DNA of 64,000 bases. Source: Budvicia diplopodorum (GTDB taxonomy: Bacteria; Pseudomonadota; Gammaproteobacteria; Enterobacterales; Enterobacteriaceae). Shown in pieces: positions 21,901 through 29,704 of the stretch. Location of the stretch: assembly GCF_009800925.1 (NCBI RefSeq), contig NZ_WOYF01000003.1, positions 62,001 to 126,000 of the forward strand, written 5' to 3'. A program made the position numbers and the translations under genes. Below the pieces are notes generated by a model. It saw only the letters and a list, made by a program, of their open reading frames with translations. It had not been told where the DNA came from and ran no database searches. Positions within the stretch are counted from its first letter, which is position 1; each line of letters begins with the position of its first letter.

Positions 21901-22797
21901 ATTAATCCGCTGCTGAATACCGATAGCACCGATATGGCTCAGGTAGGTAAACGTAAAGTGCCTGCTTTTAATATTGAGCAATTACCGCCAATGATGGTTC
22001 GCTGTAAAGAGTGTTGGGGAATGGGGCAGCGCCTAGGCTCCGTGAATGCAGATCTGAGCTTCCGTCGCGATAGCATCAGTGTAACTCATGGTCTTATTGA
22101 TGCTGGCGTTGCCAAACTCATATTCAAAGGCGACTGGTTACGCTCTTCTGCTGGTTCAGCAACCCAGTTTGACGGTACGTTTTCCGGAGATAAGCTCGAT
22201 CGGGGAATGAATTATTTTGGTGTTAATACACCATTACAGGAGGCTCCGTTTAACGTCGTATTCAATTTCGCGTGGCAGGGTGCACCGTGGAAGCCTCAGA
22301 TGAACACGCTCAACGGTCAGATGACCGCCAAGTTAGGCAAAGGCCGGATTGCCAACGTTGGCGGCCATACCAGTCAGGTCCTTCAGCTGTTAAGCTTCAA
22401 TTCACTGTTGCGTAAGCTGCAGCTGGATTTTAGTGATACCTTTAGCAGCGCCTTCTTATTTGATAGCATTAACGGTACTACTACGGTAGTTAACGGTATT
22501 GCTAAAACCAATGATTTGTTAGTCGATGGGCTATCAGCGGATATCGCGATCGACGGTAAAGTTGATTTAGTCAACCGACGGCTGGCGCTTAACGCGGTAG
22601 TGGCGCCTGAAATTTCGACTACTGTGGGTGTTGCAACGGCATTTGTGATTAACCCGATAGCCGGTGCAGCGGTATTCGCAGCCAGTCAGGTCTTGTCACC
22701 AATATGGAATAAAGTTTCGTTTATCCGCTATAAAATTGACGGTGATTTTACTAATCCAGTCGTGGACGAAGTGTTACGTAAACCCAAAGAGGATTAA
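18970..22797 (+). CDS. yhdP: AsmA-like phospholipid transport protein YhdP
   Basis: Large envelope-spanning bridge protein implicated with TamB and YdbH in moving phospholipids from the inner to the outer membrane. It is 1275 residues against 1266 in E. coli. A single N-terminal helix (about residues 8-28) anchors it in the inner membrane; the rest is predicted beta-rich periplasmic groove (AsmA/DUF3971), ending with VVAPEISTTVGVATAFVINPIAGAAVFAAS. The sequence VRCKECWGMGQ, with two Cys, is conserved with E. coli IRCTECWFWGQ. Confidence 0.95.
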   Translation: MGRSSHMLLKVLAVLLVLLTLIVGSLRLALPNINQHREFVLDRAHDVTGIPMQIGRMDGSWEMFGPTLDLRDISLQTPAGNVDISRVTLALDVWQSLLHFRWQFRDLTFYRLTGDLDYTFGQPQKDEANPQAGTLENIFLKQFDHFILKDSQISFLGFSGERVSLNIPSLTWLNDRNRHRAEGQLDVSTPEGKHGLFQLHLDLNDQQGLLDNGTVYLQADNVDMLPWLSRWFKINSGFDNAQFSLASWLHIKDGEINGGDVLLSQGNATWHNGNNQHRMDVDQLTMNMSRQPNGWRLDVPSLNLKTDGNEWPKGKVSLFWQPEAVLASGEKQEQQLRIRASNLNLDRINPLLPIFSFLTPDVLNVWFSLKPQGDLPLVALDIPLQTPEQTRFLIDWKDASWQPWQRLPGGDHTDGSISGSASGGMANVVLNNSTLPYDSMFKAPLEVSQANVTVNWLNTKDQFRLWSDSVDVQAKSLWVNGGFDFTSVEGEEPWLNILAGIRVYDGGDAWRYFPVPLMGQQLADYLSSAILAGKSDNATLIFSGNPKKFPYRNKDGLFEVYAPLRDATFKFQPTWQPLTEMPIVLDFVNDGLWMNAAQAKLGNVNATNIEAIIKQFDQHQLVVTAEVSGEGRDVRDYFNNSPMKPTIGSALNELDIGGKVSGHLQLDIPLNGHEAVKAQGKVRLNDNSLFIKPIGSTLENLSGSFSFDNGNLLSEPLTANWFEQPIGLNFSTQQTEKDYKVNVTLNGNWALAKLPWLPDSVKPEFSGNANWNSVLGITLPPKGTAKYNVIFNGDLKSVSSHLPAPLNKTAGTALPIKLDASGDLHGFTMSGLVAGNQAINSQWTFGENLVKLSRFAWAMNSVKTPALPATEMLSAQLPALDAEQLFPVLAPLLSTSGVASTTANGAASRFQLPERWRFSSPQVALAGQYWRNLTVDVHNQPTAMTMAIKGNEINGTLNMPPNGPLHIDLDYLYFNPKINPLLNTDSTDMAQVGKRKVPAFNIEQLPPMMVRCKECWGMGQRLGSVNADLSFRRDSISVTHGLIDAGVAKLIFKGDWLRSSAGSATQFDGTFSGDKLDRGMNYFGVNTPLQEAPFNVVFNFAWQGAPWKPQMNTLNGQMTAKLGKGRIANVGGHTSQVLQLLSFNSLLRKLQLDFSDTFSSAFLFDSINGTTTVVNGIAKTNDLLVDGLSADIAIDGKVDLVNRRLALNAVVAPEISTTVGVATAFVINPIAGAAVFAASQVLSPIWNKVSFIRYKIDGDFTNPVVDEVLRKPKED

Positions 22798-22802
22798 AGT
22801 TG

Positions 22803-23651
22803 ATGAGAAAATCTAACGTTGCCTTATTACAATTATGCAGTGGGGATAATGTTCGCGCTAATTTAGCGCAGATTGAGCAACAAATTAAACAACTGAAACC
22901 TCATGTTAAATTGGTCATGACGCCGGAGAATGCGCTGCTGTTTGCGGATACTCAAACCTACTATAAACATGCCGAAACCGAAGGCAGCGGCCCGCTGCAG
23001 GATGCTATTCGCGAGATGGCTATCCGCTATGGGGTTTGGATTCTGATCGGTTCAATGCCGCTAATCAGTAAAGATGATCCGAATCGCCTCACCGCCAGCA
23101 GCCTGCTGTTTGACGAGCAGGGAGAACTGAAGGCCCGCTATGATAAACTTCATATGTTTGACGTTGAGGTTGCCGACAGTCACGGTCGCTATCGCGAATC
23201 AGACACCTATGACTACGGTAAGCATATTACCGTGGTCGATACGCCGGTTGGCCGGTTAGGTATGACCATTTGTTATGACCTGCGTTTCCCTGGCCTGTAT
23301 CAGGCCTTGCGTGAACAGGGCGCCGAGTTAATTTCTATTCCAGCCGCATTTACCCGCGTGACCGGTGAAGCCCACTGGGAGATCTTATTGCGTGCGCGTG
23401 CGATAGAAACCCAGTGCTGGATTTTAGCGCCGGCTCAGGTCGGGCGTCATGGTGCGACCCGCCGTACATGGGGCCATACTATGGCGATTGACCCGTGGGG
23501 TACGATTATCGGGCTGAACGCCGATACGGTTGAAGGAATAAAGATTCATGTTGATACCTCCGGTATGCAAAAGCTCCGGGAGCAAATGCCGGTGGTGCAA
23601 CACAATAGATTTCAGCCCGTGCTGATAAACTCACAGACTAAGAGCGAATAA
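22803..23651 (+). CDS. Carbon-nitrogen hydrolase (Nit1/YbeM-like), probable deaminated-glutathione amidase
   Basis: Nitrilase-superfamily amidase of 282 residues. The catalytic Glu-Lys-Cys triad is visible as the Glu in TPENALLF, the Lys in YDKLHMFDV and the Cys in [10 protein letters not shown]. These motifs and the [12 protein letters not shown] segment are typical of Nit1-like enzymes that hydrolyse deaminated glutathione, a metabolite-repair role. The ATG at 22803 is preferred over the TTG at 22800. It is inserted between yhdP and tldD with short spacers, an arrangement absent from E. coli. Substrate is by family resemblance. Confidence 0.85.
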   Translation: MRKSNVALLQLCSGDNVRANLAQIEQQIKQLKPHVKLVMTPENALLFADTQTYYKHAETEGSGPLQDAIREMAIRYGVWILIGSMPLISKDDPNRLTASSLLFDEQGELKARYDKLHMFDVEVADSHGRYRESDTYDYGKHITVVDTPVGRLGMTICYDLRFPGLYQALREQGAELISIPAAFTRVTGEAHWEILLRARAIETQCWILAPAQVGRHGATRRTWGHTMAIDPWGTIIGLNADTVEGIKIHVDTSGMQKLREQMPVVQHNRFQPVLINSQTKSE

Positions 23652-23655
23652 TTAT

Positions 23656-25101
23656 ATGAATCTGACATTGGTCAGTGAGCAGCTACTGGCTGCTAATAAA
23701 TTAAGCCATCAGGACTTATTTAACGTTCTTGGCCAAATGTCTGAACGCCGTTTAGATTATGCCGATCTCTATTTTCAATCTAGCTTTCATGAATCATGGG
23801 TTATTGAAGATGGCATTATCAAAGATGGCTCTTATAACATCGATCAGGGCGTAGGCGTTCGGGCCGTTAGCGGTGAAAAAACCGGTTTTGCCTATGCAGA
23901 TCAGATAACCCTAAACGCATTAACCCAAAGTGCCCACGCCGCACGTAGTATTGTCAGCGACAAAGGCAATGGTAAAAGTCACGTGCTGGGCGCAGTGAGC
24001 TATCTACCTCTGTACCCGGCGTTAGACCCGTTACAAAGCCTCACTCGCGAAGCCAAAATTGAGCTTCTGCATCAGGTTGATAAAGTGGCCCGTAATGCCG
24101 ATAAGCGTGTGCAGGAAGTAACGGCCAGTATCAGCGGTGTCTATGAGCAGGTTCTGGTTGCAGCAACGGATGGAACTCTGGCCGCCGACGTTCGCCCGCT
24201 GGTTCGTTTTTCTGTCAGCGTTTTAGTTGAAGAAGACGGTAAGCGTGAACGCGGCTCCAGCGGCGGCGGTGGGCGTGCTGGCTATGATTACTTCTTAGAA
24301 AATACCGATCGGGGCATTCGGGCTGAAGTGTATGCCCAAGAAGCGGTGAGAATGGCCTTAATTAACCTGTCAGCCATTGCCGCGCCCGCCGGGGCTATGC
24401 CCGTGGTGTTAGGTGCCGGCTGGCCGGGCGTGTTATTGCATGAAGCCGTCGGCCATGGCCTTGAAGGCGACTTTAACCGTAAAGGTTCATCGGTGTTCAG
24501 CGGCCGAGTGGGCGAGTTGGTGGCTTCCAAGCTTTGTACCGTGGTTGATGACGGCACGATGGCAGGGCGAAGAGGTTCAGTGGCTATCGATGATGAAGGC
24601 GTTCCCGGTCAGTATAATGTGCTGATTGAGAACGGTATTCTTAAAGGCTATATTCAGGATAAGCTTAATGCCCGGCTGATGGGGCTCTCTCCGACCGGCA
24701 ATGGCCGCCGTGAATCGTATGCTTGCCTGCCAATGCCGCGTATGACCAATACTTATATGCTGGCCGGTCAGTCGACTCCCGAAGAGATTATTGCCAGCGT
24801 AAAACATGGCCTGTATGCGCCGAATTTCGGCGGTGGTCAGGTTGATATTACTTCCGGTAAGTTTGTTTTCTCTACCTCAGAGGCCTATCTGATTGAAAAC
24901 GGCCGAATTGGTAAAGCGGTTAAAGGTGCGACCTTAGTTGGTTCAGGCATTGAAGCGATGCAACAAATTTCGATGGTCGGTAATGACTTAGCGCTGGATA
25001 AAGGCGTCGGCGTGTGTGGCAAAGAAGGCCAGAGCGTGCCCGTCGGCGTGGGGCAGCCAACGCTGAAGTTAGATAACCTGACAGTTGGTGGCACGGCTTA
25101 G
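23656..25101 (+). CDS. tldD: Metalloprotease TldD
   Basis: Catalytic subunit of the TldD/TldE heterodimer, which degrades unfolded peptides and matures microcins and the CcdA antitoxin. It has 481 residues, the same as E. coli. The zinc motif [11 protein letters not shown] is present near residue 260, and the C-terminal ligands lie in the [16 protein letters not shown] region. Its partner PmbA (TldE) is encoded about 11 kb away at 36192. Confidence 0.97.
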   Translation: MNLTLVSEQLLAANKLSHQDLFNVLGQMSERRLDYADLYFQSSFHESWVIEDGIIKDGSYNIDQGVGVRAVSGEKTGFAYADQITLNALTQSAHAARSIVSDKGNGKSHVLGAVSYLPLYPALDPLQSLTREAKIELLHQVDKVARNADKRVQEVTASISGVYEQVLVAATDGTLAADVRPLVRFSVSVLVEEDGKRERGSSGGGGRAGYDYFLENTDRGIRAEVYAQEAVRMALINLSAIAAPAGAMPVVLGAGWPGVLLHEAVGHGLEGDFNRKGSSVFSGRVGELVASKLCTVVDDGTMAGRRGSVAIDDEGVPGQYNVLIENGILKGYIQDKLNARLMGLSPTGNGRRESYACLPMPRMTNTYMLAGQSTPEEIIASVKHGLYAPNFGGGQVDITSGKFVFSTSEAYLIENGRIGKAVKGATLVGSGIEAMQQISMVGNDLALDKGVGVCGKEGQSVPVGVGQPTLKLDNLTVGGTA

Positions 25102-25233
25102 TTTCTATTTAGGCTATTTAGGTCAGAAAACGGGATTTCTGCCCGAGCTGAATTTCAGCCCGGGAGGCTGATTACCTTTTGAGCTTAACGCCAAAAGGCA
25201 CAATCGTTATGCACTGTTTTTCAGGAGTTAAAA

Positions 25234-25734
25234 ATGAGTCTGTCTTATTATCAAATTGCTACTCAAAGCACTATTCGGGTATTGAATAATCTGGATCATT
25301 TAATCGATTTGGCGGTTATTTTCTGTGCCGAGAAAAAGATTGAACAGTCGGTGTTGCTGAATGCGCGCCTGTCGCCGGACATGTTTCCATTGTCTCGCCA
25401 GATTCAATTAGTCAGCGATATGACTAAAAGCTGCGCCGCGCGGTTAGCGGGGGCTGATGTGCCAAGCTACGAAGATAATGAAGCAACCTTTGAACAGCTT
25501 AAGGCGCGAATTGCGAAAACTATCGATTTTATCAAAACGGTGAAAGAGGGCGACTTTGCCGGCTGTGAAACGCGTAAAGTTGCGCTGAACTGGTACCCTG
25601 AGCCGATGATCAGCGAGGTGTTCTTGCTACAGCATGCGCTGCCAAATATCTATTTCCACATTACCACCGCGTATAATATTTTGCGCCATAACGGCGTTGC
25701 CGTGGGTAAACGGGATTATTTGGGCCAGATTTAA
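25234..25734 (+). CDS. DUF1993 family protein
   Basis: Cytoplasmic protein of 166 residues matching the DUF1993 family, a predicted four-helix bundle related to DinB-type folds. Family features are LSPDMFPLSRQIQLVSDMTK near residue 50 and QHALPNIYFHITTAYNILRHNGV near the C-terminus, the latter with the conserved His residues. AGGAG lies seven bases before the start. It is monocistronic, with a strong terminator 20 bases downstream. The function is not established. Confidence 0.85.
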   Translation: MSLSYYQIATQSTIRVLNNLDHLIDLAVIFCAEKKIEQSVLLNARLSPDMFPLSRQIQLVSDMTKSCAARLAGADVPSYEDNEATFEQLKARIAKTIDFIKTVKEGDFAGCETRKVALNWYPEPMISEVFLLQHALPNIYFHITTAYNILRHNGVAVGKRDYLGQI

Positions 25735-25754
25735 TACTGGCGTAAATCTGAATC

Positions 25755-25788
25755 AAAGCCTTGAGGGTCTCCTTAAGGCTTTCTTTTT
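25755..25788 (+). terminator. Intrinsic terminator after the DUF1993 gene
   Basis: Twelve-pair stem with one G-U pair (25755-25766 with 25771-25782), loop GTCT, followed by CTTTTT. Confidence 0.88.
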
Positions 25789-25991
25789 ACCCGGGTAATT
25801 TTATTTGTCAGCGCCATGACTCGTTTTTTTCTGGTGTTAATCATATTTGAGATTTGCAACTGGACGCTATATACGCGGTCAATAGGGTAATAAGCGATAG
25901 ATTTCAATTTTTTCACTTCACATAAGCTTCATTAACTTCACACATTACATAGTTATTCTGGCCGCATTATCGAATAGGGTCGGAGCTAGCA

Positions 25992-26858
25992 ATGTCTGTT
26001 ATTTATCCTACATCCATTATTTCTAATTATGCTTGCCCATGGTACCTGCCCCGATGGATGCGTAGCCTGCCTTTACCTTTATTAGAGTTTTGGAGCTTTG
26101 GCATTAAAGAGGCTCTGAGCTGTGCTTTTGCCGTCTCCTTTTTTATTACGTTAGCCCTATCAAAACTGGTTTATTTTGGCAGTTTACCCCGCTATGACTT
26201 TATTTTAATCGTGGCGTTGGGGGTGCAGTTTGCAATGGTTTATAGCGGGCTGGAAACTAAAAAAGAGCTGATGGCTATTTCCCTGTTTCATCTGCTAGGG
26301 CTAGCGCTGGAGATATTTAAAACTTCACCCGAAATAGCTTCGTGGGTCTACCCTGAATTTGCTTATACCAAGGTATTCGGTGCTCCGCTGTACAGTGGGT
26401 TTATGCATGCGGCCGTTGCCAGCTTTATGCTGCAATCGTGGCGACACCTCTGTTTAAGGCTTAGCGATTATCCACATCATTGGGTGGCGATATTATTGGC
26501 GACAACAATTTATCTTAATTTCTTCACTCACCATTATATTGGCGATTACCGTTGGCCACTGACCTGTATTTTGCTGGCTACTTTCTGGAAGACTAAAGTT
26601 CATTTTAAACCGATAGAGCGTGAATTCTGGATGCCTTTACCCTTAGCATTTCTGTTAATTGGCTTCTTTGTTTGGATAGCTGTAAATATAGTTACGCTGT
26701 TTGGCGGCTGGCAATATCCTAATCAGGTTAATCATTGGGAGTTAGTGAGTTTTGGTAAGATTGGGTCGTGGGGGTTATTAGTGGTTATTACTTTTGTTAT
26801 TGTGGCTGAATTGAAATTATTCAGTAAACGTAAAGAAGAAAATGAGTTGAGAGGCTAA
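25992..26858 (+). CDS. DUF817 family membrane protein
   Basis: Integral membrane protein of 288 residues with about eight hydrophobic helices. It matches the DUF817 family, with EFWSFGIKEALSCAFAV, the acidic/aromatic segment LGLALEIFKTSPEIASWVYPE and GAPLYSGFMHAAVASFMLQSWRH, and the His-rich FFTHHYIGDYRWP. No experimentally known role. GGAG precedes the ATG by about seven bases. It appears to be transcribed alone before the barnase/barstar pair. Confidence 0.82.
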   Translation: MSVIYPTSIISNYACPWYLPRWMRSLPLPLLEFWSFGIKEALSCAFAVSFFITLALSKLVYFGSLPRYDFILIVALGVQFAMVYSGLETKKELMAISLFHLLGLALEIFKTSPEIASWVYPEFAYTKVFGAPLYSGFMHAAVASFMLQSWRHLCLRLSDYPHHWVAILLATTIYLNFFTHHYIGDYRWPLTCILLATFWKTKVHFKPIEREFWMPLPLAFLLIGFFVWIAVNIVTLFGGWQYPNQVNHWELVSFGKIGSWGLLVVITFVIVAELKLFSKRKEENELRG

Positions 26859-27018
26859 TAAGTAAAGGTATTTTATCTTATAACGATTATTTCGATACAT
26901 ATAGTCACATTTTATCGAGCAATTTTTTTGGTTAATTCTCTACTAATGATAGGATGACCAAGCTGGGCTATTTAATCTGGCCCATATATTAAAGGTAATA
27001 ATCGTTGATAAAGAAGAT

Positions 27019-27525
27019 ATGAAGAGAAATTCGTTAAGTATATTAGTGTTGTTTGTGCTGTTAGTTATTGGTGGAATTGTTATCAACAGGATGTATTTAA
27101 CCGATAACCGCCCGCAGGTAACCGAGTCCGTCGGGCGTCAGAGTTCTGATGTGCAACAACCAACTTCGGTAAATGCCCCTTCCGTCGATATTGACCGACT
27201 GACTCAACAAGGCGTAGTGGTTAATTATTTACGCCAGAATAATAGATTGCCTGATTATTACATCACTAAGAATAAGGCGCGCTCTCAAGGCTGGGATGCA
27301 CGCGATGGGAACCTATGTCGAGTATTACCCGGTAAAGCCATTGGCGGCGATCGATTTTCTAATCGCGAAGGCACTTTGCCTGAGGCTAAGGGGAGAATAT
27401 GGTTTGAGGCAGATATTAATTATCGCTGCGGCCACCGGGGAGCAGATCGACTGCTTTATTCCAGCGATGGTTTGATTTATGTAACTCATAATCACTATAA
27501 GCGTTTCACAGAGGTTAAGAACTAA
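27019..27525 (+). CDS. Barnase-like secreted ribonuclease
   Basis: Guanyl-specific ribonuclease of the barnase (N1/T1) family, 168 residues. An N-terminal hydrophobic segment (about residues 7-25) directs export or anchors the protein; the catalytic domain spans about residues 60-168. Comparison with Bacillus barnase shows its key residues: the general-base Glu in FEADINY, the Arg pair in HRGADRLLYSS and the general-acid His in HNHYKRF. It overlaps the barstar-like gene by one base (TAATG). The pair could be a toxin with its immunity protein, or a secreted nuclease protected from misfiring inside the cell. Confidence 0.88.
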   Translation: MKRNSLSILVLFVLLVIGGIVINRMYLTDNRPQVTESVGRQSSDVQQPTSVNAPSVDIDRLTQQGVVVNYLRQNNRLPDYYITKNKARSQGWDARDGNLCRVLPGKAIGGDRFSNREGTLPEAKGRIWFEADINYRCGHRGADRLLYSSDGLIYVTHNHYKRFTEVKN

Positions 27526-27791
27526 TGAGAAAGGTCATTTTTGATTTTTCAAATATTCATTCTATGTCCGATTTTTATCTCCAGTTTGTAGATTCATTTC
27601 TGCTGCCAGACTGGTTTGGTAATAATTTAGATGCATTATGGGATGTATTAACCGTACAAATTAACTTTCCGGTTGAAATAGTTTTTCTCCATTTTGATCG
27701 TTATTCATTAGATTTCCGTTCGCTATTTACGCTGCTTAAAGACGCAGAGGAAGACTTAGACGGCCAGCTTACCTTCTTGACCAGCCCGTAA
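27525..27791 (+). CDS. Barstar-family ribonuclease inhibitor (YhcO-like)
   Basis: Small intracellular inhibitor of 88 residues, close to barstar (about 90). The inhibitory helix is seen as NNLDALWDVL, with the two Asp residues equivalent to barstar Asp35 and Asp39 that fill the barnase active site. Translation is coupled to the barnase-like gene by the TAATG overlap. E. coli keeps only an orphan relative, YhcO, in the same tldD neighbourhood. Confidence 0.88.
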   Translation: MRKVIFDFSNIHSMSDFYLQFVDSFLLPDWFGNNLDALWDVLTVQINFPVEIVFLHFDRYSLDFRSLFTLLKDAEEDLDGQLTFLTSP

Positions 27792-27825
27792 TTGAGCTTT
27801 GGCAATGCGGGCCTTGGTGGCCATT

Positions 27826-29280
27826 TTAGCTGAACGTTTCTTTGGTTATTCCCAGCTTTTTCATTTTACTATAAAGGGTATTACTATTTACCTTAAGCAT
27901 TTGGGCTGCGCCACCGTCTCCGGATATTTTTCCATTGGTGTGCTTTAGCGTCTCAATAATATGCCGCTTTACTATCTCATTTAGCGATAAAATCGTGTGC
28001 TCTTTTGGCGACGTTTCCTGAGCGTATTCACCCGGCCTGATATCTAAAATGTCAGAGTGAGAGGCGATCAGTGCTTTTTCTAAGCGGGCTATTAGCTCGG
28101 TAATATTTCCCGGCCAGCCATAGGTTAATAATGATTGCTGAAAGCGTGTTGATAGCAGTGGCAGACGCCGTTGGTGTTTCTTACCCAGTTTTAGCAAATA
28201 ATGAGTGACCAGCTCAGGAATATCTTCCCGCCGTTGTCTGAGAGGTAATAGCGATATACATAGGCAAAATAGCCTATCTAAAGAACTGCAGGTTAATAGG
28301 TGCTCAGGATCTACCCGCGTTTGGTTTGGTAAGGTTCGGGTAATAATAATGCGGGGTAAACAACCCTGCTGTTGCCTTATCTGAATGTTCTTTATTAGCT
28401 GTTCTTGCAGGTTTTCATTCAGACACTCAATATTTTCAATCAGGAACGTCCCGTCTCCTGCATTATTCAGCAGAGTATCGCTGGTAATGCTTTGCAGAGA
28501 AAGTGTAGATATTTGGGGTGGCCTATTTGGTCGGTTGATAAACAGTGTCATCGTCTCGGCGTAAAAGACCGTAAGCGGTTTATCCGGGTGGTTAAATAAT
28601 TGATGAAGATGGTGGGCTAAGCGTGATTTTCCCGTTCCTTCTTCACCTTTAATCATAATGGGCTGTTGGCTTTGGGATATTGACGGTAGCTGGCAGAATA
28701 GTACCGATATCGGACTATTTTGCGCGGCAATAAATCCGGCCGGTAATATTTTTGTAGACTGAGACGTATGATGAGAATAGCGGGTGTGCTTATTCTCTTC
28801 ATTAATTAGCCCCAAATGCAGTAGCGCACGGGATGATAACAGCGAAAACGGGCCGCGTAGAGACTCAACCCGCTCGCCGTGTACCGGTTTGAATGCGTTA
28901 GTTTGATAGCTAAAAAACACCACCGCACCTAAACGTGTGTCGTCGACTTTTAATCGCATAACGATGGCGGACTTTACTTTGCGAAAGTGAGTTTTAATCA
29001 CGAAATCGGTTAATGGCTCATCGGATAGCTGGTTTAGAATGACGGTAGTAAAATTATCGCTGACGATAAAATTAGACAGAACGTGCTGTGGAATTGAAAG
29101 TACGTCGAGCTTCAGGTGTCCGCGATTTCGGGTGGCTAAAGCCAGAAACTGAATGCTTTGAATATCATCGCGATAATAATTAAGAAATATGCCGTCAGCG
29201 GGAAAATCTTCCGGAGCGGCTTTTACGCAGGCTGAAATAGCTTTATCTAAATGAAGCGTACTACATAAAGCTTCGTGCAT
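27826..29280 (-). CDS. GAF-AAA+-Fis regulator with a degenerate AAA+ domain
   Basis: Transcriptional regulator of 484 residues built like an NtrC-family enhancer-binding protein. A GAF-like sensory domain spans about 15-160, an AAA+ domain about 180-410 and a Fis-type helix-turn-helix about 432-480 (GGAAQMLKVNSNTLYSKMKKLG). Walker A is GEEGTGKS at 212-219. The GAFTGA loop that contacts sigma-54 is absent, the Walker B segment reads GTFLIENI instead of the usual FLDE, and the sensor II motif is NITEL without its Arg. It probably acts with sigma-70, like TyrR-type relatives. It lies downstream of the lyase/cytochrome operon, beyond a terminator, and is the likely regulator. Confidence 0.8.
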   Translation of the reverse strand: MHEALCSTLHLDKAISACVKAAPEDFPADGIFLNYYRDDIQSIQFLALATRNRGHLKLDVLSIPQHVLSNFIVSDNFTTVILNQLSDEPLTDFVIKTHFRKVKSAIVMRLKVDDTRLGAVVFFSYQTNAFKPVHGERVESLRGPFSLLSSRALLHLGLINEENKHTRYSHHTSQSTKILPAGFIAAQNSPISVLFCQLPSISQSQQPIMIKGEEGTGKSRLAHHLHQLFNHPDKPLTVFYAETMTLFINRPNRPPQISTLSLQSITSDTLLNNAGDGTFLIENIECLNENLQEQLIKNIQIRQQQGCLPRIIITRTLPNQTRVDPEHLLTCSSLDRLFCLCISLLPLRQRREDIPELVTHYLLKLGKKHQRRLPLLSTRFQQSLLTYGWPGNITELIARLEKALIASHSDILDIRPGEYAQETSPKEHTILSLNEIVKRHIIETLKHTNGKISGDGGAAQMLKVNSNTLYSKMKKLGITKETFS

Positions 29281-29644
29281 AATGAGTTATTCCTACTATT
29301 TAACCTCTGGATGCTGGAAAAACGTCAGTAATATACCCGTTGTACCTCAAGCCGCAGGTACGTTGACTGCACACACTTTCTTGCTGTCACTCTCTTTATT
29401 TAAGGTATAAACCGGATATTTATTTATCAGCTTTTTGATTGATTAATTATGGTGATAATTATGAATGTAAACTTTTGTATGGGGATATACTCTGACCTAT
29501 CTCAAGATAATCGACTATTTCAAACTTCCGTTTAATAAAATGAATTTATTCATCTAGGTCATATTGTGTCCGGTGGTTAACTTATTGGCCGGTATGTTTT
29601 ATTTTCTCGAACACCCTATTTTTTTATTTGACCATGAAATTAAA
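29281..29644. other. Intergenic region upstream of the regulator, with a dispersed-repeat candidate
   Basis: No gene is seen in these 364 bases. The part nearest the regulator holds its promoter. The segment 29330-29395 includes the inverted repeat GTACCT/AGGTAC (29342-29347 with 29356-29361) and is listed separately. The rest, toward the cytochrome terminator, is AT-rich with no clear signal. Confidence 0.4.
29330..29395. repeat. Candidate enterobacterial dispersed palindromic repeat
   Basis: The stretch beginning ATATACCCGTTGTACCTCAA, with the inverted repeat GTACCT-N8-AGGTAC and the following CGTTGACTGCACAC, resembles a short palindromic repeat I remember as common between genes in Yersinia-, Serratia- and Photorhabdus-like genomes. 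The name and family are not verified. Only one copy was noticed in this window. Confidence 0.35.
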
Positions 29645-29679
29645 AAGCCCCTTTTATCGATATCAGATAAAAGGGGCTT
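29645..29679 (-). terminator. Terminator of the lyase/flavoprotein/cytochrome operon
   Basis: Perfect 14-pair stem (29645-29658 with 29666-29679), 7-base loop, followed on the minus strand by a T-rich tract. It sits 25 bases after the heptaheme cytochrome stop and separates the operon from the regulator gene. Confidence 0.88.
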
Positions 29680-29704
29680 AGCTTAGTGCTGGTAATAGGC
29701 CAGA

